Shown here piece by piece: positions 24,209 through 31,529 of a DNA stretch of 34,111 bases; position 1 is the stretch's first letter, and every line of letters begins with the position of its first letter. Position numbers and translations under genes: made by a program. Source of the stretch: Polyangia bacterium. GTDB lineage: Bacteria; Myxococcota_A; Polyangia; Polyangiales; Sandaracinaceae. The stretch lies in the NCBI GenBank assembly GCA_030426845.1, contig JAUHXR010000062.1, forward strand, positions 1 to 34,111, written 5' to 3'. The notes under the pieces were generated by a model. The model had not been told where the DNA came from. It ran no database searches and saw nothing but the letters and a program-made list of their open reading frames with translations.

Positions 24209-25272
24209 CGCCCTCCCCTCACCTCGGCCACGGATCGTTCGTCTCGCGCGCGCCCCGCGGGCCGGCGATCACCGTCGCCATCCTCACGCTGCTCAGCGGG
24301 GGGCTCGCCGCGGGCGCGTCCGCCGACTGCCCCGAGGGTGACGCCTGGGTCCGCGTCGGCGTCGGCGAGGGCTGGGACGAGAGCACGCGCGAGGCGGTCC
24401 TCGCGGATCTGCGCGCCGAGCTCGCCCCGCGGCGTATCGAGGTGTGCGAGGAGGACGCGCCCGACGGCGCCGCGCCGCTCGCCGAGATCCGCCTCGAGCG
24501 GCCCGACGACGGCGAGGTCGTCAGCGTCCTGATCGAGGTGCGCGACGCGGTCACCGACAAGCGCGTGGGGCGCGACGTCAGCCTCGCGGACGTCCCCGAG
24601 GCGGGCCGTGCGCTCACGATCGCGCTGGCGGTGGTCGAGCTGCTGCGCGCAAGCTGGATCGAGCTGCGCCTCCGCCGCGCGCCCGCCCCCGCGCGACCGG
24701 TGCCCGCGGCGGTCGAGGAGGTCGTCGAGGAGGTCGAGGCCGAGATCGCCGAGTCCGGCCCGCCGGCCAACGGCCTGGGGCTGGCGGGGCTCTTCGAGCA
24801 CTCCGTCGGCGGCCTGACCCAGGTGGGCGGCGCGCTCCGCTACCAGCGCTGGCTGATCGACGAGCTCGCGATCGGCCTGTCCGCCGGGGGCCGCTACGGC
24901 TTGCCGATGCGCAGCGACCAGGGACGGATCGAGACGATGGCGCTCAGCGGCGGGCTCGACCTCCGGGTCGCGTTCTCGCCGCGGCGCGAGGTGTTCTACG
25001 TCGGCGTCGACGTGAGCGCGCGCCTGCTCGTCCTGCGGTTCGCGGCGACGGGCGAGGCGGGCTTCCGCGGGGGCGAGGCGACCGACGTCGGGCTGTCGGT
25101 CCGGGCGGCGTTCCTCGGCCGGGTGCGGATCGCAGACGCGCTCGGCGTCGAGGCCTCGATCGGGGTCGGGGTGCCGGTGATCGCGCTCGTCGCGGAGGAC
25201 GGCGACGGGCCGGTCGGTGGTCTCTCGACGTTCGAGGTCGTCGCCTCGCTCGGCCCGGTGCTCGAGCTCTGA
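24199..25272 (+). CDS. Exported envelope protein of the ECF operon, possible beta-barrel
   Basis: From the ATG at 24199 the product has 357 residues. It has a long N-region, a hydrophobic segment AITVAILTLLSGGLAAG (about 28-44) and probable cleavage near ASADC. A mixed domain (45-170) resembles the soluble part of periplasmic proteins found with FecR/TPR genes. A Glu/Val-rich linker (VEEVVEEVEAEIAE) follows, then a C-terminal region (about 195-357) of alternating amphipathic strands with Gly/Tyr turns and a final hydrophobic Leu. That pattern suits an outer-membrane beta-barrel. It overlaps the FecR gene by 10 bp, so it belongs to the sigma operon and is probably its envelope-facing output or sensor. 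Longer starts at 24127 would read through FecR sequence. Confidence 0.7.
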   Translation: MRLTPSPHLGHGSFVSRAPRGPAITVAILTLLSGGLAAGASADCPEGDAWVRVGVGEGWDESTREAVLADLRAELAPRRIEVCEEDAPDGAAPLAEIRLERPDDGEVVSVLIEVRDAVTDKRVGRDVSLADVPEAGRALTIALAVVELLRASWIELRLRRAPAPARPVPAAVEEVVEEVEAEIAESGPPANGLGLAGLFEHSVGGLTQVGGALRYQRWLIDELAIGLSAGGRYGLPMRSDQGRIETMALSGGLDLRVAFSPRREVFYVGVDVSARLLVLRFAATGEAGFRGGEATDVGLSVRAAFLGRVRIADALGVEASIGVGVPVIALVAEDGDGPVGGLSTFEVVASLGPVLEL

Positions 25273-25279
25273 GGCCCGA

Positions 25280-26515
25280 TCAGCGCGCGGTGGGCGTGGG
25301 GAGGGTGCGCCGGTCGGTGTCGCCCGTGCCGAGCTGGCCCTCGCCGTTGGCGCCCCAGCACACCGCCCCGCGCGGCCCGTCCTGGGCGCAGGCGTGGAAG
25401 CGCCCGAGCGCGACGCGCGCGAACCGCTCGGGGTGCATCACCCGCACGAGCACCCCCGAGGCGGCGTTGTTCCCCTGCCCGAGCTGGCCCTCGATGCCGC
25501 GACCCGCGCACCACAGGCCGCCGCCCTGGTCGATCGCGCAGGTGTTGAACCAGTGCAGATCGAGGTCGACCCAGTCCACGCGCACCCCCACCTGCGCCGG
25601 GTCGTCGAACCGGGTGCCCGAGCCGACCGCGAGCCCCTGGCCGAGCTCGCCGTGGCCGTCCTCGCCCCAGCAGAAGAGCGCGCCGTCGTCGCGGAGCCCG
25701 CAGCTGTGGTGCTGGCTGACCGAGACGCGCGAGAAGGTGTCCGTCCCCACCAGCGTCGGCTCCCTCACCTGGATCGGGGCGCCCGCGCCGATGCCGAGCT
25801 GCGCGTCGGAATTGCGGCCCCAGCAGAGCATCCGCCCGTCCTCGCGGATCGCGCAGGTGTGTCCGTCGCCCGCGCTCACGTCGAGGTAGCGCGTGCCCGG
25901 CGTGACCTCCGTCGGCGCGAGGACGTCGCCGGATCCGAACGGGTCGGCGAGCCCGATCTGACCCTCGAAGTTGTGCCCCCAGCAGCGCAGCGTCCCGGCC
26001 TCGTCGATCGCGCAGACGTGCGCCTGGCCCGCGGTGAAGGTCGCCCACGGGCCGCCGGGCACGACCGTGGCGTCGAGCCGGTCGACGACGTCACCCTGCC
26101 CGAGCTGGCCGTTCGAGTTCTCGCCCCAGCACAGCAGCTCGCCCGCGGTGGTGCGCCCACAGCTGAAGCCCTCACCCGTGCCGACCTGGACCCAGTCCGC
26201 GCGCGTCCCGATCCGGATCGGCGTCAGCTGCGCGACCCGCGTCCCGTCGCCGAGCTGCCCGCTGCCGTTGGTTCCCCAGCAGAGCAGCTCGCCCTCGTCG
26301 AGCCGGCACACGTGGCCGGACCCGCTCGCGATGTCCGAGACGCCCGACGGCGCGGGCCCGGCGTCGAGCGGCGCGCCCCCCGCGTCCTCGCGCCGGCCGC
26401 CGTCGACGTCGCCCGCGTCACGGTCCGGCGCGAGCACCTGCACCGACCGGCTGCAGCCCGCCGCGAGGGTCAGGCCGAGCGCGAGGAGCAGGCCCGTTGC
26501 CGCGAGGCGCACCAT
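25280..26515 (-). CDS. RCC1-repeat beta-propeller lipoprotein
   Basis: The 411-residue protein has a lipobox LAAGC (Cys21) and a DAG-rich linker (about 33-58). Seven RCC1-type repeats follow, each with a Cys-x-hydrophobic, CWG-x-N-x-x-GQLG-type core. The seven cores are CWGTNGSGQLG, CWGENSNGQLG, CWGHNFEGQIG, CWGRNSDAQLG, CWGEDGHGELG, CAGRGIEGQLG and CWGANGEGQLG. Seven units equal one complete propeller. Two Cys per repeat suggest disulfide locking of blades outside the cell. Such RCC1 lipoproteins are abundant in myxobacteria and lack known function; protein binding is likely. TACCCT lies 6 nt before the ATG. It converges with the ECF operon with a 7-bp gap. Confidence 0.9.
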   Translation of the reverse strand: MVRLAATGLLLALGLTLAAGCSRSVQVLAPDRDAGDVDGGRREDAGGAPLDAGPAPSGVSDIASGSGHVCRLDEGELLCWGTNGSGQLGDGTRVAQLTPIRIGTRADWVQVGTGEGFSCGRTTAGELLCWGENSNGQLGQGDVVDRLDATVVPGGPWATFTAGQAHVCAIDEAGTLRCWGHNFEGQIGLADPFGSGDVLAPTEVTPGTRYLDVSAGDGHTCAIREDGRMLCWGRNSDAQLGIGAGAPIQVREPTLVGTDTFSRVSVSQHHSCGLRDDGALFCWGEDGHGELGQGLAVGSGTRFDDPAQVGVRVDWVDLDLHWFNTCAIDQGGGLWCAGRGIEGQLGQGNNAASGVLVRVMHPERFARVALGRFHACAQDGPRGAVCWGANGEGQLGTGDTDRRTLPTPTAR

Positions 26516-26521
26516 CGCGTC

Positions 26522-26527
26522 GAGGGT
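26522..26527 (-). promoter_or_regulatory. TACCCT -10 box for the RCC1 lipoprotein
   Basis: On the minus strand ctgcgcTACCCTcgacgcg precedes the ATG at 26515 with 6 nt between. The upstream ctgcgcTA is the same as at 21079 on the other strand. Confidence 0.5.
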
Positions 26528-26541
26528 AGCGCAGCCTGGGC

Positions 26542-28107
26542 TCAGGTGAGGCGCGCCAGCGGCCCGCTCATGTCGATCGTCCCGCTCGTCCCGAGGTGCG
26601 GCACGACTCCGTCGATCGACGGCGCGTGGATGTAGTCGATGTCCAGCCCCAGCGCGCGGAGCAGGCTCACGTAGAGCCGGCTGTGCGGCGTCCCCGTGTG
26701 CTCGTTGCGGTAGTTGCGGTTCCACGGGTTGGGGTTGTCCTGCGGGTACTTGAGGTAGCGGCCGGTGCGGAGCCCCGTGTTGGCGCCGCCGAACACGAGG
26801 AACGGGCAGTACTCGCTGCCGTGGTTGCCGTTTGCGAGCTCCGATACGTAGAGGACAACCGTGTTGTCGAGGACCGAGCCGTCCGCCTCCGGCAGCTGGT
26901 CGAGCCGGCTGATCAGCCGCTGGACGAGGCGAGCCTGGAAGAGCTGGCGCTGGATCATCCCCTCCTCCGCCGCGACGTTGCCGCCCGCGTCCCCCTCGGG
27001 CCCGTAGTACGAGGTCGGGTCGCTGTTGTGCTCGTAGTCGTGGTGGATGTCGGTGTCCGCGGCGAGCCCGTAGGCCTCGGGCGGGATCGCGTTGAGCGAG
27101 AGGCTCGCGACGCGGGTGATCCCGCAGCCGAAGCCGGCCGCGATCATGTCCGCGAACGCGTTCCAGTCCGACTCGTAGGCGGACGCGCGATCGAGGCCCG
27201 TCACGTCGGCCACGCTCGGCGCCTCGCAGGCCACCCGCGGGCGCGCGAGGCGCTGGTCCAGCTCGTCGAGCAGCGCGCGGTGCGTCTCGAGGCGCATCCG
27301 GTCGAAGCCGCTCATCCGGCCCGCGAGGTCGCGGTACTGCGACTGGAGGCGACGGAACACCTCGCGCTCCGCCATGCGTCGCCGCTCGAGGTCGGCCGTC
27401 ATGTCGTCGAGGCCGCCGAAGTGCCGCGCGAAGACCGCGTTGGGATCGCCCTCGGTGGGGAGGCGCGCGAGGCCGCCCATGCCGTCGTTCGCGTAGAGGA
27501 AGTAGTGGAAGCCGCTCGTCCCGCTGCGCCGCGCGACGTTCGGGTTGAAGTCGAACGAGAAGGCGAGCGGATCGGTCTGCTTGAAGTGATCGAGCACGAC
27601 CTGGTCGAGCGAGCGGTAGGCGGCGTGCGACTTCACGCCGTCGTACTCGTAGGCCGACGGACCGCCGGTCATCGTCGCGAGGTGGTTCCGGGCGTGGCCG
27701 TCGCCAAACTGGTCCCAGCCGGTGCTGAGCATCGCGAGCCCCTCGAACGCGAGGAGCTTGGAGCGCTGGTCCCAGAAGACGTCGAGCACGCGGCTCATGT
27801 CGCCGCGCGCGAGCCGCGCGTCGGTGAAGTCGAACTCGAACTCGCTCGTCTCGGGCGTGGTGTTGGGCGTCCCGTTGCCGCGCGCGATGCGGAGGATGTC
27901 CGCCCAGTGTCCCCAGGACGGATCGGCGAAGCTCGGGCGCATGAAGGTCGCCCGCGGGGTCCAGCCGCCGCCCGCGTAGATCATCAGGAAGCGGGGCGGG
28001 GTGCCCTGAGCCTCGACGAGCCCGGCGGGCCCGCTGAGCGCGAGGCCGCCGGTCGCGGCCGCGCCGAGCTTGAGGAACGTCCGACGGTTCAGGCGCAGCT
28101 TGCTCAT
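26542..28107 (-). CDS. Tat-exported DUF1552-type protein (module 1)
   Basis: The 521-residue protein starts with a twin-arginine signal (NRRTFLKLG, residues 7-15) and a hydrophobic stretch ending near VEAQG, so it is exported folded. The mature protein matches the DUF1552 plan: N-terminal PPRFLMIYAGGGW, a HARNHLATMTGG block (about 138-149), a central helical segment with the RRRMAEREVF region, a DxxFGCGITRVASL block, and a late SELANGNHGSEYCPFLVFGG motif. The function of DUF1552 proteins is unknown. Some resemble the alkaline-phosphatase-like DUF1501 proteins. The ATG overlaps the stop of the haem lipoprotein gene (ATGA, 28104-28107), so the two are coupled. Conserved His residues in HARNH and NGNHG could bind metal. 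Confidence 0.82.
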   Translation of the reverse strand: MSKLRLNRRTFLKLGAAATGGLALSGPAGLVEAQGTPPRFLMIYAGGGWTPRATFMRPSFADPSWGHWADILRIARGNGTPNTTPETSEFEFDFTDARLARGDMSRVLDVFWDQRSKLLAFEGLAMLSTGWDQFGDGHARNHLATMTGGPSAYEYDGVKSHAAYRSLDQVVLDHFKQTDPLAFSFDFNPNVARRSGTSGFHYFLYANDGMGGLARLPTEGDPNAVFARHFGGLDDMTADLERRRMAEREVFRRLQSQYRDLAGRMSGFDRMRLETHRALLDELDQRLARPRVACEAPSVADVTGLDRASAYESDWNAFADMIAAGFGCGITRVASLSLNAIPPEAYGLAADTDIHHDYEHNSDPTSYYGPEGDAGGNVAAEEGMIQRQLFQARLVQRLISRLDQLPEADGSVLDNTVVLYVSELANGNHGSEYCPFLVFGGANTGLRTGRYLKYPQDNPNPWNRNYRNEHTGTPHSRLYVSLLRALGLDIDYIHAPSIDGVVPHLGTSGTIDMSGPLARLT

Positions 28108-29750
28108 TCGACGATCTCCGCGTCCGCGAACTTCGGGTGCAGGGCGATGGCGACGACGATGTCGCGCAGGGTGGCGTCGGGGCGCGAGGCGATCTCCTCG
28201 ATCTCTTCGCGGACGCACGGGTCGTAGGCGAGCGCGCCGCCGCCCGTCGCGTAGCGGACCCAGCGATCGACAACGCAGGCGCGGACACGCGAGCTCTGAC
28301 CGAGCTGGGTCGCGAGGTCCTCGGCGCCGTCGAACGCGAAGCGCTCCCCGAGCGTGAAGCCGACCGTGCTGCCGGTCGTGTCGATCGGCTGGCCCTGGTC
28401 GGTCGTCCGGACCGCGCCGACCGTGTCGTAGCCCTCGAGCGCGAAGCCGAACGGGTTGATCTGGTCGTGGCAGGACGCGCACCCGGAGGCGGACTGGGTG
28501 AGCAGCTCGTAGCCCCGTCGGTTGGTGATGACCGACCCGGTGTCGTCCTCGGTCGGCGGCTCGCCCATCGACGCCCCCGGCGGTGGCGGCTGGGGTGGAT
28601 CGCAGAGGACCTCGGTCAGGATGAACACGCCGCGGAGGACGGGCGAGCCGTAGGTCCCGTGGGCGTGGGTCGCGAGGATCGCCGGCTGGGTCAGCAGCCC
28701 GTGCCGATCGTCGAGCTCTCGCCACTCGAGCTCGTCCCCCGCGTCGGTGACGCCGAAGATCGGCCCGATCCGTGAGCTGACGTAGGCGCCGCGGGCGGTC
28801 ATCAGCGCCTCGAGCGAGCCGCCCTCCGAGATGACCCGCTCCCACATGAAGCGCTCCACGCTCTCGCGCAGCTCGTCCCGGATCTCCGGGCTCCAGAGGT
28901 AGCCCTCGCCCTTGAGCCGCGTCTCGAGCCGGTCGAGCTCGAGCCACTCGCTCGTCGCGGTCAACAGGCCCTCGCGCGCCCGCCCGTCGGCGAGCATCCG
29001 GTCGATCTCCGCCTCGAGGCCCGGGCCGCGCAGATCGCCGGCCGCCGCGGCCGCGAAGAGCGCGTCGTCGGGCATCGTGCCCCACAGGAAGTAGCTGAGG
29101 CGGCTCGCGATCTCGTGCTGCGAGAGCTTGCCGTCGCCCGCGCCGAGCTCCGGGCGGTAGATGAAGTGCGGCGACTGGAGGAACGTCGTGAGCGCCATCT
29201 CGAGCGCGAAGGCGAAGTCGCCCTGGCCCGGCCCGGCCGCGAAGAAGCTCGTGTACTCGTCGACCTCCTCGGTGGTGAGCGGCCGCCGGTAGGCGCGGGC
29301 GCCGAGGTCGGTCACGAGCTGGCGGAAGCACGCCTCGTCGAGCCCGCAGGTCTGGGCGTCGGTGATCGGCTGGGCCAGCGTCCCGGCGAGCATCGTCGCG
29401 TTCTCCTGGTGCTGCGTGACGAGCAGCGTGGACGGATTCAGCGCCTCGAAATTGTTGGTGAACCCGCCCCGGCGCGCGTCCGGCGCGATCTGCACCGGCG
29501 GGACGGTGTAGTCCCGGAACAGGTCGCGGATCGTGCGCTGGTACTCGGCGTGGTTCAGCCGCCGCAGCGGCGCGTGGTCGGCCTCGCAGGCGAGCGCGCG
29601 CTCCCCCACGCCGGCGGGAGGGGTGAGCCGGATGCCGCTGCCGGTGCTCGACGACGGGGTGTTGGCCCCGGGGCGGAGCGGCACCTCGAGGGTGCCCTGG
29701 CAGCCCGGGGCGAGGGCCGCGAGGGCGAGCGCGAGGGAGAGGCCTCTCAT
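28104..29750 (-). CDS. DUF1592/DUF1588-type c-haem lipoprotein (module 1)
   Basis: The 548-residue product has a lipobox APGC (Cys17). Its domains follow the DUF1587-1595-1592-1588-1585 order used in planctomycetes and myxobacteria. Seen are RRLNHAEYQRTIRDLF (about 63-78), an RAYRRPLTTEEV segment, IASRLSYFLWGTMPDD, HGLLTQPA and an LCDPPQPPPP stretch. A single haem c site CASCH (424-428) follows, with FGFALEGYD after it, and the protein ends with a C-terminal helical part. The single CxxCH implies a periplasmic or surface monohaem cytochrome; no enzyme function is established. The longer open frame to 32111 is shadow sequence; the ATG at 29750 gives the signal peptide MRGLSLALALAAL. TACCCA lies 5 nt upstream. 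Confidence 0.87.
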   Translation of the reverse strand: MRGLSLALALAALAPGCQGTLEVPLRPGANTPSSSTGSGIRLTPPAGVGERALACEADHAPLRRLNHAEYQRTIRDLFRDYTVPPVQIAPDARRGGFTNNFEALNPSTLLVTQHQENATMLAGTLAQPITDAQTCGLDEACFRQLVTDLGARAYRRPLTTEEVDEYTSFFAAGPGQGDFAFALEMALTTFLQSPHFIYRPELGAGDGKLSQHEIASRLSYFLWGTMPDDALFAAAAAGDLRGPGLEAEIDRMLADGRAREGLLTATSEWLELDRLETRLKGEGYLWSPEIRDELRESVERFMWERVISEGGSLEALMTARGAYVSSRIGPIFGVTDAGDELEWRELDDRHGLLTQPAILATHAHGTYGSPVLRGVFILTEVLCDPPQPPPPGASMGEPPTEDDTGSVITNRRGYELLTQSASGCASCHDQINPFGFALEGYDTVGAVRTTDQGQPIDTTGSTVGFTLGERFAFDGAEDLATQLGQSSRVRACVVDRWVRYATGGGALAYDPCVREEIEEIASRPDATLRDIVVAIALHPKFADAEIVE

Positions 29751-29831
29751 GCGGGTGGGTACCGCGACCCGACGCCAACGGCTCACGCCCTGAACCGTTT
29801 GGGCCGGCTCGCGGTACCGACGGTCGAACCC
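29751..29831. promoter_or_regulatory. Divergent promoter region with GGTACCGCG inverted repeat
   Basis: The 81-bp space between the two haem lipoprotein genes holds ggtaccgcg at 29758-29766 and its exact reverse complement cgcggtacc at 29810-29818. Read outward, each side shows CGCGGTACC followed by its start codon, with TACCCA 5 nt before the minus ATG and TACCGA 11 nt before the plus ATG. It may be two copies of one promoter element or an operator for a dimeric regulator. Confidence 0.5.
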
Positions 29832-31526
29832 ATGCCCCACCGACGAATCATCATCCTGGGCCTGGCGCTCTCCTCGCTCGGGGGGTGCGTCGGCACGGTC
29901 GACGAGCCCCCCTGGCGGCCCGGCGGCAACGTCGAGCCCCCCGTCACCTGCGAGGAGGGCCGGGAGGACCCGGTCACCGCCCCGCTCACCCGCCTGTCGC
30001 GCGACGAGTACGAGGCGTCGCTGCGGGCGCTGGTGGGAGACGCGACCGTCGACGCGATCGCCCCGGCCCTCGCGGGCCTCCCGGGCGACGAGCCCGAGGG
30101 CGAGGTCGCGTTCGGGCGGACCGACCAGCGCATCTCGCCCCAGCACATCAGCGGCTACTACGCGGCCGCGGACGCGGTCGCGTCGCGGGTGAGCGGCGAT
30201 CGCGCGCTCCGCGAGCAGGTCGCGGGCGCTTGCGCGGCCGACGCGGTCGACGAGACGTGCCTGCGGAGCTTCGCCGAACGCTTCCTCCGCCTCGCCCTCC
30301 GGCGCGCCCCCGAGGGCGGCGAGGTCGACCGCGCGGTCAGCGTCGCCATGGAGCTCGACGGCTTCGAGCGGCTCCACGCGGTGCTCTTCACGACCCTGAT
30401 GTCGCCCGACTTCATCTACCGCTTCGAGAACCGCGGTGACCTGCGCGACAACGACACCGTGATCGAGCTGACTCCGTTCGAGCTCGCGACCCGGCTGAGC
30501 TACCACTTCTGGGGTGAGCCGCCGGACGAGGCGCTGCTCCTGGCGGCCGAAGACGGCTCGCTCGGGTCGGACGACGGCTACGCCGCCCAGGTGGACCGGC
30601 TGATCGACGATCCGCGCGCCGACGCGACGCTGATCGCGTTCTTCGAGGAGTGGCTCCACCTCGACCGCGGGCCCTTCTCCAGCAGCCCTCGGCTCGACGT
30701 GCTGCGCGATGGGATCGCGACCGACGGCCTCGCGGCGGAGATGCGCGAGGAGATCCGCGACCTGATCCGCTACGAGCTCGATCAGGGCGGGAGCTGGGGC
30801 GACGTGCTCACCTCGCCGCGCTCCTTCGCGCGGACCGATCGGCTCGCGTCGATCTACGGCGTCGAGGTCTGGGACGGCGCGGGCGCGCCCCCGCTGCTGC
30901 CCGAGGGGGAGCGCTCCGGCCTCCTGACGCGGGCCGGCATGCTCTACACCTCCGACGGCTCGACCAACCCGTTCCGCCGCGGCGCGTTCCTGCGTCGCTC
31001 GCTCCTCTGCGACCACGTGGATCCGCCGCCGGGCGACCTCCCGGCCGACGCGCTCACCCCGCCGCCGGTCGTCGCCGGCCAGAGCACGCGCGACGCCTTC
31101 GCGGCCAAGGTGGTCGACGAGCCCTGCCGGAGCTGCCACGCGCAGTTCTCGCCCCTCGGCTACGCCCTCGAGCCCTACGACGGCCTCGGCCGCTACCGCA
31201 CCGAGGAGTGGCTCGTGACGACGATGGGCGAGGACCGCGGCTACGCGACCCTCGACCTGCTCACCGTCCCGCGGGTCGAGATCACCGACGAGACGCCCAC
31301 GATGGGCGCGGTCGAGCTGAGCCAGCGGATCGCCGACAGCCCCAAGGCCAACCTCTGCCTCTCGGCGCAGTACTTCCGTTTCACCTTCCGGCGCGAAGAG
31401 CAGGGCTACGATCGTTGCGTAGTCGAGGGACTCGCGCGCCGCATCGACGAGGGCATGTCGCTCCGCGACGCGCTCCGCGCCATCGCCTTCGAGCCCGGCT
31501 TCCGCCGCCGGCGACTGGAGAACTGA
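29832..31526 (+). CDS. DUF1592/DUF1588-type c-haem lipoprotein (module 2)
   Basis: The 564-residue protein is a diverged homologue of module 1 on the other strand. It has a lipobox SLGGC (Cys19), TRLSRDEYEASLRALVG (about 54-70), LALRRAPEGGEV, LATRLSYHFWGEPPDE, GLLTRAGML, RRGAFLRRSLLC with DPPPGDLP, and one haem c site CRSCH (432-436) followed by LGYALEPYDGLGRYR. The C-terminal part keeps two Cys (CLSAQYFRF and DRCVVEG). Family order and haem position match module 1 within a few residues, so both come from one ancestor, but spacing and sequence differ throughout. The ATG at 29832 gives a normal signal peptide; the frame open from 29115 is antisense to module 1 and not coding. Confidence 0.87.
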   Translation: MPHRRIIILGLALSSLGGCVGTVDEPPWRPGGNVEPPVTCEEGREDPVTAPLTRLSRDEYEASLRALVGDATVDAIAPALAGLPGDEPEGEVAFGRTDQRISPQHISGYYAAADAVASRVSGDRALREQVAGACAADAVDETCLRSFAERFLRLALRRAPEGGEVDRAVSVAMELDGFERLHAVLFTTLMSPDFIYRFENRGDLRDNDTVIELTPFELATRLSYHFWGEPPDEALLLAAEDGSLGSDDGYAAQVDRLIDDPRADATLIAFFEEWLHLDRGPFSSSPRLDVLRDGIATDGLAAEMREEIRDLIRYELDQGGSWGDVLTSPRSFARTDRLASIYGVEVWDGAGAPPLLPEGERSGLLTRAGMLYTSDGSTNPFRRGAFLRRSLLCDHVDPPPGDLPADALTPPPVVAGQSTRDAFAAKVVDEPCRSCHAQFSPLGYALEPYDGLGRYRTEEWLVTTMGEDRGYATLDLLTVPRVEITDETPTMGAVELSQRIADSPKANLCLSAQYFRFTFRREEQGYDRCVVEGLARRIDEGMSLRDALRAIAFEPGFRRRRLEN

Positions 31527-31529
31527 CCC

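Noticed and set aside
29115-29831. Upstream extension of the plus-strand haem lipoprotein frame
   Set aside because: It is antisense to module 1, while the ATG at 29832 gives a normal lipoprotein signal.
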